Source: CAYPYI01 sp964415085 (GTDB taxonomy: Bacteria > Bacillota > Clostridia > Tissierellales > Tissierellaceae). From it: a DNA stretch of 10,323 bases. The stretch covers positions 1 to 10,323 of the forward strand of contig CAYPYI010000049.1 of NCBI GenBank assembly GCA_964415085.1. Reading direction: 5' to 3'. The position numbers and the translations under genes were made by a program. The notes beneath the pieces were generated by a model. That model saw only the letters and a list, made by a program, of their open reading frames with translations, was not told the origin of the DNA and did no database searches. Below, piece by piece: positions 6,722-10,323 of this stretch (positions within the stretch are counted from its first letter, which is position 1; each line of letters starts with the position of its first letter).

Positions 6722-6747
6722 ATCTTCCCAAATGGGAAGATTTTTTT
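6720..6747 (+). terminator. Intrinsic terminator between the PP2C gene and murC
   Basis: AAATCTTCCC (6720-6729) pairs perfectly with GGGAAGATTT (6734-6743) across the loop AAAT, followed by T's to 6747. The stem begins inside the stop codon of the phosphatase gene. Read on the minus strand the tail is TTTATTTTATTG, so it can also end murC transcripts. Confidence 0.88.
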
Positions 6748-6758
6748 GTTGTAATTTA

Positions 6759-8183
6759 TTAAGCTAAAGATACGTTAGTATTTAAATTTTCACTTAACTT
6801 TAAAAAGTTTTCTCCAATAAGATATACATCTCCAGCCCCCATAGTCACAATTAAATCATCTTTTTTAGTATTTTCAAGTAAAAAACTTTCTACTTCATCA
6901 AATGTACTTAGATAAATTGCATTTTGGCTTATCTTATTAACAGCATTAACTAAATCTTTAGAATGTATTTTTCCATCATTAATCTCTCTAGCAGCAAATA
7001 TATCAGTAATAATTACATTATCAACATCTTTAAAAGAGTTAGAAAAACTATCTAACAATATTTTTGTTCTAGTAAAAGTATGAGGTTGGAAGATACAATA
7101 TGTTTTTCCACCCAGATTAAATGATTTTTTTATAGCTTCAAGAGTAGATTGAATCTCTGTTGGATGATGTGCATAATCATCTAAAACAGTAACATCATTA
7201 ATGATACCCTTAAGTTCTAATCTTCTTTGAACTCCGGAATACATAGCTAAATATTTACTGATATCTTCAAAACTCATTCCGTGGACATGACTCGCAGCAA
7301 TACTAGCTAAAGCATTATATACATTATGCTTTCCAACAACTTTTAATTTAAAAGGATATTTGATACCTTCATATAAAAGATTAAATCTTGTTTCATGTGG
7401 TGAAAATTCAAGATCTGTGGCTTTATATTTAGCGTCACAATTTATTCCTATAGTATGAACTTTTATATCATCTCTAACATGTGTAATTAAAGTTTGATTA
7501 TGTTCATCATCAATATTAAGGATTAGATTTCCATTTTCTTTTATATTACCTATATAACCTTTAAAAGTATCGACTATATGATCAATATTTTTGAAAAAAT
7601 CCAAGTGATCTTCATCAATATTTAATATTATTGCAGTTGTTGGAAAATATTTTAATACATTTCCCTTATATTCACACGCTTCAGTAATAATATAATCATC
7701 ACTTGCAAGTTTTATATTTCCACCAATTTCTGTTAAATTTCCTCCAAGTAAAATAGTAGGATTAATTAAGTCACTATGATTTGTAATAGATGCAATCATA
7801 CTAGTAGTAGTAGTTTTTCCATGCGTACCAGATACAGCAATACTTTTTTTATAGTTCTGCATAATAGCACCTAAAAAAGTAGCTCTATCGACAATTGTTG
7901 AAACTTTTTTTGCTTCTAGCAATTCCTCATTATCAGTTGAAATTGCATCTGTATAAACAACTAAATCAGGATTTATAATATTTTTCTTATTATGACCAAT
8001 ATAAATATCAGCACCTAAATTTTGAAGATGTATAGTTGTTTTGCTAAGTTTATTATCAGAACCTGATACTTTAAATCCTTTATCTAGTAGAATTTCAGCT
8101 AAACCGCTCATGCTAACTCCACCAATTCCAATGAAATGTATATAATTATATTTATCTTTATTATTTAAATTAAATTCAAACAT
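6759..8183 (-). CDS. murC: UDP-N-acetylmuramate--L-alanine ligase
   Basis: This is the first Mur ligase of peptidoglycan synthesis; it adds L-Ala to UDP-MurNAc using ATP in the cytosol. The 474 residues match the family length. The N-terminal UDP-binding fold opens with HFIGIGGVSMSGLAEIL (16-32). The central ATPase domain has the P-loop GTHGKT (119-124, Lys123) and EACEYKGNVLKYFPTTAIILNIDEDHLDFF. The C-terminal domain has DDYAHHPTEI (His339-His340), FQPHTFTRT and MGAGDVYLIG; DYAHHPTE with TMGAGD separates MurC from MurD, E and F. I choose ATG 8183-8181 because GGGAGG lies 6 bases before it; the ATG ten codons upstream (8213) has no ribosome binding site. The gene stands alone between a convergent phosphatase gene and a divergent antiporter gene, not in a cell-wall cluster. 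Confidence 0.97.
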   Translation of the reverse strand: MFEFNLNNKDKYNYIHFIGIGGVSMSGLAEILLDKGFKVSGSDNKLSKTTIHLQNLGADIYIGHNKKNIINPDLVVYTDAISTDNEELLEAKKVSTIVDRATFLGAIMQNYKKSIAVSGTHGKTTTTSMIASITNHSDLINPTILLGGNLTEIGGNIKLASDDYIITEACEYKGNVLKYFPTTAIILNIDEDHLDFFKNIDHIVDTFKGYIGNIKENGNLILNIDDEHNQTLITHVRDDIKVHTIGINCDAKYKATDLEFSPHETRFNLLYEGIKYPFKLKVVGKHNVYNALASIAASHVHGMSFEDISKYLAMYSGVQRRLELKGIINDVTVLDDYAHHPTEIQSTLEAIKKSFNLGGKTYCIFQPHTFTRTKILLDSFSNSFKDVDNVIITDIFAAREINDGKIHSKDLVNAVNKISQNAIYLSTFDEVESFLLENTKKDDLIVTMGAGDVYLIGENFLKLSENLNTNVSLA

Positions 8184-8229
8184 GAATGTCCTCCCAAAGT
8201 TATATGTAAACATATCTATTTATTTATTA

Positions 8230-8235
8230 ATTATA
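8230..8235 (-). promoter_or_regulatory. murC: Probable -10 box of murC
   Basis: The minus strand reads a perfect TATAAT 47 bases before the murC start. No good -35 box is found at 16-18 bases (CTTTTA at 17), so the promoter is only probable. Confidence 0.4.
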
Positions 8236-8484
8236 TCACAAGTTGGTAAATTTAAAAGAAAATATAGCTTTTATAATAATTAACATAATAAATATGAAAA
8301 AGAAATGTATTCAAGATAAAAAATTAAATATTTATTAAGAAAATGGAACGATATCAAACCAATAATAAATAAAATTTAACAAAATAAAAGATATAATTTT
8401 ATCAAACTATGATCATATGTAATTGCATTTAATAGCGAGATACTCTATACTTATAAGTATAAAAAAAAGATAACAATAATTATA
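8236..8484. other. AT-rich intergenic stretch without a gene
   Basis: I see no supported gene here. The one short frame, ATG 8294 (14 codons), has no ribosome binding site. The only clear structure is the perfect 14-bp palindrome ATACTTATAAGTAT at 8447-8460, followed by a run of A's, 25 bases before the nhaC -35 box; it could be an operator. Confidence 0.5.
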
Positions 8485-8513
8485 TTGACGATTAATCGAT
8501 TACATGGTAGTAT
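8485..8513 (+). promoter_or_regulatory. nhaC: Promoter of nhaC
   Basis: TTGACG (8485-8490), a 17-base spacer and TAGTAT (8508-8513) form a good sigma-A promoter with start near 8520. The perfect palindrome CGATTAATCG (8489-8498) overlaps the end of the -35 box and the spacer, a position where a repressor could act. Confidence 0.65.
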
Positions 8514-8519
8514 TAATTC

Positions 8520-8682
8520 AATAAAGTAAATTTCTAATAAAAACGATTTACTGGTTCGAAAATGAACCGAAAACAAAATAAATATTAAAATATTTATTTT
8601 TTATTTCATACATATGGTAACGATTGCAAGATGTATACATCATTTAGATGTTTATATAAATAATAGTAAAGGGGATGTACTT
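8520..8682 (+). promoter_or_regulatory. Structured 5' leader of nhaC, function unknown
   Basis: The inferred ~160-base leader contains three hairpins in a row: AGTAAAT/ATTTACT (8525-8552, 14-base loop), GGTTC/GAACC (8553-8568, loop GAAAAT) and a 12-bp all-A/T stem (8575-8600) followed by TTATTT, which resembles a weak intrinsic terminator. About 80 bases then follow before the start codon, including the palindrome GATGTATACATC (8630-8641). This layout would fit attenuation or a cation-responsive RNA, but I do not recognise a known riboswitch class. An alternative is that these are chance foldings in AT-rich DNA. Confidence 0.4.
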
Positions 8683-10041
8683 ATGGAAAACAAAAAAGTA
8701 AAAGCAAATGGTAAAGCACTTATACCTTTTGTAGTATTCGTAGCGATTTACCTTTTTGCTGGAGTAGTTTTACAATCGCAAGGAGTTGAAAATGCATTTT
8801 ATCAATTCCCAGCGCCAGTAGCGGTAATGGTAGGTATTATATTAGCATTTATTCTTTTAGAAGGTACTCTAGATGAAAAATTTGATAGTTTCATTGTAGG
8901 GTGCGGAAATGAAAACATAATTATTATGTGTATTATTTACTTATTAGCAGGAGCTTTCTCAGGAGTATCAAAAGCAATGGGGGGAGTAGATGCAACTGTA
9001 GCATTAGGACTTACAGTAGTACCAGCTCAATATATAACAGCAGGAATATTTTTAATATCAGCATTCATATCAATAGCAACAGGTTCTTCAGTGGGAACTA
9101 TAACAGCTATTGGACCAATTGCTGTAGCACTTGCAGATAGTGCAGGACTTAACTTAGCTTTAATAATAGCAGCAACTGTTGGTGGATCAATGTTTGGAGA
9201 CAACTTATCCATAATATCAGATACAACAATTGCAGCAACAAGAACTCAAAATGTAGAAATGAGAGATAAATTTAGAGTAAACATAACATTAGCATTACCA
9301 GCTGCAATTATTACATTTATAATTTTATTAATTTTAGGAAAACCAGAAGTACTGGTACAACCAGAAATTAGAGAGTTTAGTTTCATTAAAATATTACCAT
9401 ATGTATTTGTATTGGTATCAGCTTTAATGGGAATGAATGTATTCGTAGTTTTAACAGGTGGTATCGTATTCTCAGGAATAATAGGTTTAATTTATGGTGA
9501 CTTTACAATTTTAGTCTTAGCTCAAGAAATATATGCAGGATTTGAAGGTATGATTGATATATTCTTATTATCATTACTAACAGGTGGGCTTGCACATATG
9601 GTAACCGAAGCAGGAGGTTTACAGTGGTTACTAGAAAAGATAAAAGGTGTTGTAAAGGGACCAAAATCAGCAGAACTTGGAATATCAGCTTTAGTAGGTT
9701 TAACAGACGCTGCTACAGCTAATAATACAGTAGCAATAATTATATCAGGACCAATAGCAAAAGAAATATCTACAGAGTATAAAGTTGACCCAAGAAAATC
9801 GGCTTCATTACTTGATACATTCTCTTGTATAATGCAAGGTATAATCCCTTATGGAGCACAACTTTTAATAGCAGTAGGATTTACTCAAGGCGCATTAAGT
9901 CCATTTGATGTAATACCTTTATTATGGTACCAACAAATACTTGCAGTTCTTGCAATTATTTCAATATTCACTCCATTATTTAACGGTTATATAAGAAAGA
10001 ATCCTTGGGATTTTGAAAACGATAGACCATTAAATAAATAA
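8683..10041 (+). CDS. nhaC: NhaC-family Na+/H+ antiporter
   Basis: This multi-pass membrane transporter of the NhaC family is predicted to exchange Na+ for protons, supporting sodium and pH homeostasis; some relatives carry organic acids or amino acids (for example MleN, malate/lactate), so the substrate is inferred. The 452 residues have about eleven to twelve hydrophobic segments. The signature is GGSMFGDNLSIISDTTIAAT followed by RTQNVEMRDKFRVN (about 167-200). Other blocks are ATGSSVGTITAIGPIAVALA (two thirds of the first half) and GLTDAATANNTVAIIISGPIA in the second half. The start ATG 8683 is preceded by AAAGGGGAT at 8-base spacing; an in-frame ATG at 8614 would add 23 polar residues, has no ribosome binding site and overlaps leader structure. 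It is a single-gene unit with its own promoter, long structured leader and terminator. Confidence 0.92.
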   Translation: MENKKVKANGKALIPFVVFVAIYLFAGVVLQSQGVENAFYQFPAPVAVMVGIILAFILLEGTLDEKFDSFIVGCGNENIIIMCIIYLLAGAFSGVSKAMGGVDATVALGLTVVPAQYITAGIFLISAFISIATGSSVGTITAIGPIAVALADSAGLNLALIIAATVGGSMFGDNLSIISDTTIAATRTQNVEMRDKFRVNITLALPAAIITFIILLILGKPEVLVQPEIREFSFIKILPYVFVLVSALMGMNVFVVLTGGIVFSGIIGLIYGDFTILVLAQEIYAGFEGMIDIFLLSLLTGGLAHMVTEAGGLQWLLEKIKGVVKGPKSAELGISALVGLTDAATANNTVAIIISGPIAKEISTEYKVDPRKSASLLDTFSCIMQGIIPYGAQLLIAVGFTQGALSPFDVIPLLWYQQILAVLAIISIFTPLFNGYIRKNPWDFENDRPLNK

Positions 10042-10076
10042 GATAGTTTAAAAATATAGTTATTATAGTTTAAATA

Positions 10077-10113
10077 AAAGTCTTACAGTCCAAATGGATT
10101 GTAGGACTTTTTA
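10077..10113 (+). terminator. Terminator of nhaC
   Basis: AAAGTCTTACAGTCC (10077-10091) pairs over 15 positions, two of them G-U, with GGATTGTAGGACTTT (10096-10110) across the loop AAAT. Five T's then ATTATA follow. It lies 35 bases after the nhaC stop. Confidence 0.92.
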
Positions 10114-10233
10114 TTATATATAAGACAATAATAGTACTATATTAATTAAAAAATATTGAAGTCTATTTTACTTACATGAACCATGTACAAATATTTGTAA
10201 GATATAACACACTGATTAGGTAGTAGATGGCTA

Positions 10234-10262
10234 TTTCTAGTGCTATAATCTGATACTAGAAA
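10234..10262. promoter_or_regulatory. Inverted repeat around an extended -10 promoter
   Basis: The arms TTTCTAGT (10234-10241) and ACTAGAAA (10255-10262) are perfect inverse copies separated by 13 bases. The extended -10 element TGCTATAAT (10241-10249) falls inside; no good -35 box is present. The transcript start would be near 10256, so the full hairpin is not transcribed and the repeat is best read as an operator for a dimeric regulator of the gene starting at 10291. Confidence 0.6.
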
Positions 10263-10290
10263 GCTTGATTACATGAATTAGGTGATGATT

Positions 10291-10323
10291 ATGTTAGTTA
10301 ACTACAAAACTTGTAGAATAATA
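10291..10323 (+). CDS. Start of an unidentified gene, cut by the window edge
   Basis: ATG 10291 opens a frame reading MLVNYKTCRII to the window end with no stop. It is supported by AGGTGAT (10280-10286) at the spacing also used by the PP2C gene, and by an extended -10 promoter upstream. Eleven residues are too few to assign a family. Confidence 0.6.
   Translation, partial: MLVNYKTCRII

Noticed and set aside
8184..8213. Ten-codon N-terminal extension of MurC from ATG 8213
   Set aside because: The murC ribosome binding site GGGAGG lies inside this extension and points to ATG 8183.
8294..8338. 14-codon frame MKKKCIQDKK... in the murC-nhaC gap
   Set aside because: No ribosome binding site, no promoter and AT-rich background; chance frame.
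8614..8682. N-terminal extension of the antiporter from ATG 8614
   Set aside because: There is no ribosome binding site before 8614, the extra 23 residues do not resemble a transporter N-terminus, and AAAGGGGAT correctly precedes ATG 8683.
8520..8682. Lysine riboswitch before the NhaC-family gene
   Set aside because: NhaC relatives can be lysine-riboswitch controlled, but the leader is too short and AT-rich and lacks the five-helix core I would expect.
8928..9212. Short frames of 70 (+) and 61 (-) residues
   Set aside because: Both overlap the core NhaC coding region out of frame; the translations are Ser/Asn-rich or repeat-like shadows.
10175..10222. 15-codon frame starting MNHVQIF before the edge gene
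   Set aside because: No ribosome binding site, and it lies over palindromic regulatory-looking DNA.

Overview
The window comes from an AT-rich, low-G+C Gram-positive anaerobe, most likely a member of the Clostridia. The reasons are A/T-ending codons throughout, strong AGGAGG or GGTGAT ribosome binding sites, TTG starts, sigma-A type promoters (TTGACA-17-TATAAT style), a tyrosine T-box leader, and a neelaredoxin-type superoxide reductase typical of anaerobes. No mobile element, tRNA, rRNA or CRISPR array is visible. Most of the window is ordinary chromosomal housekeeping DNA arranged as single-gene transcription units.

Layout. Positions 2-1252 (+) are the 3' part of glycerol kinase glpK, cut by the window edge. 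Positions 1315-2223 (+) encode an EamA/DMT-family permease with its own promoter. A hairpin terminator at 2236-2279 separates it from convergent tyrS (2299-3522, -). tyrS is preceded by a complete but unusually compact tyrosine T-box leader (3546-3737) and a strong promoter. Upstream of that on the same strand is a superoxide reductase (3833-4207, -, TTG start) with its own terminator and a PerR-like box in its 5' UTR. Diverging from it at 4345-5481 (+) is a THUMP/RlmL-type 23S rRNA methyltransferase. Next are a cytosolic PAS-PP2C (SpoIIE/RsbU-type) phosphatase (5603-6721, +) and convergent murC (6759-8183, -), with a short hairpin terminator between them. A roughly 500-base AT-rich gap holds the nhaC promoter and a structured leader, followed by an NhaC-family antiporter (8683-10041, +) and its terminator. 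The last 33 bases start an unidentified gene (ATG 10291) with a good ribosome binding site and an extended -10 promoter enclosed in a perfect inverted repeat.

How the genes relate. I see no multi-gene pathway. The genes cover glycerol catabolism (GlpK), tRNA charging (TyrRS, controlled by uncharged tRNA-Tyr), superoxide removal (SOR), rRNA modification, a partner-switching type signalling phosphatase, peptidoglycan precursor synthesis (MurC) and Na+/H+ exchange (NhaC). The points most worth a second look are the very short Stem I of the T-box, the HIGH-motif substitution in the tyrosyl-tRNA synthetase it controls, the CX4CX4CX2C cluster in the PAS domain, the structured nhaC leader, and the inverted repeat around the -10 box of the gene at the right edge.
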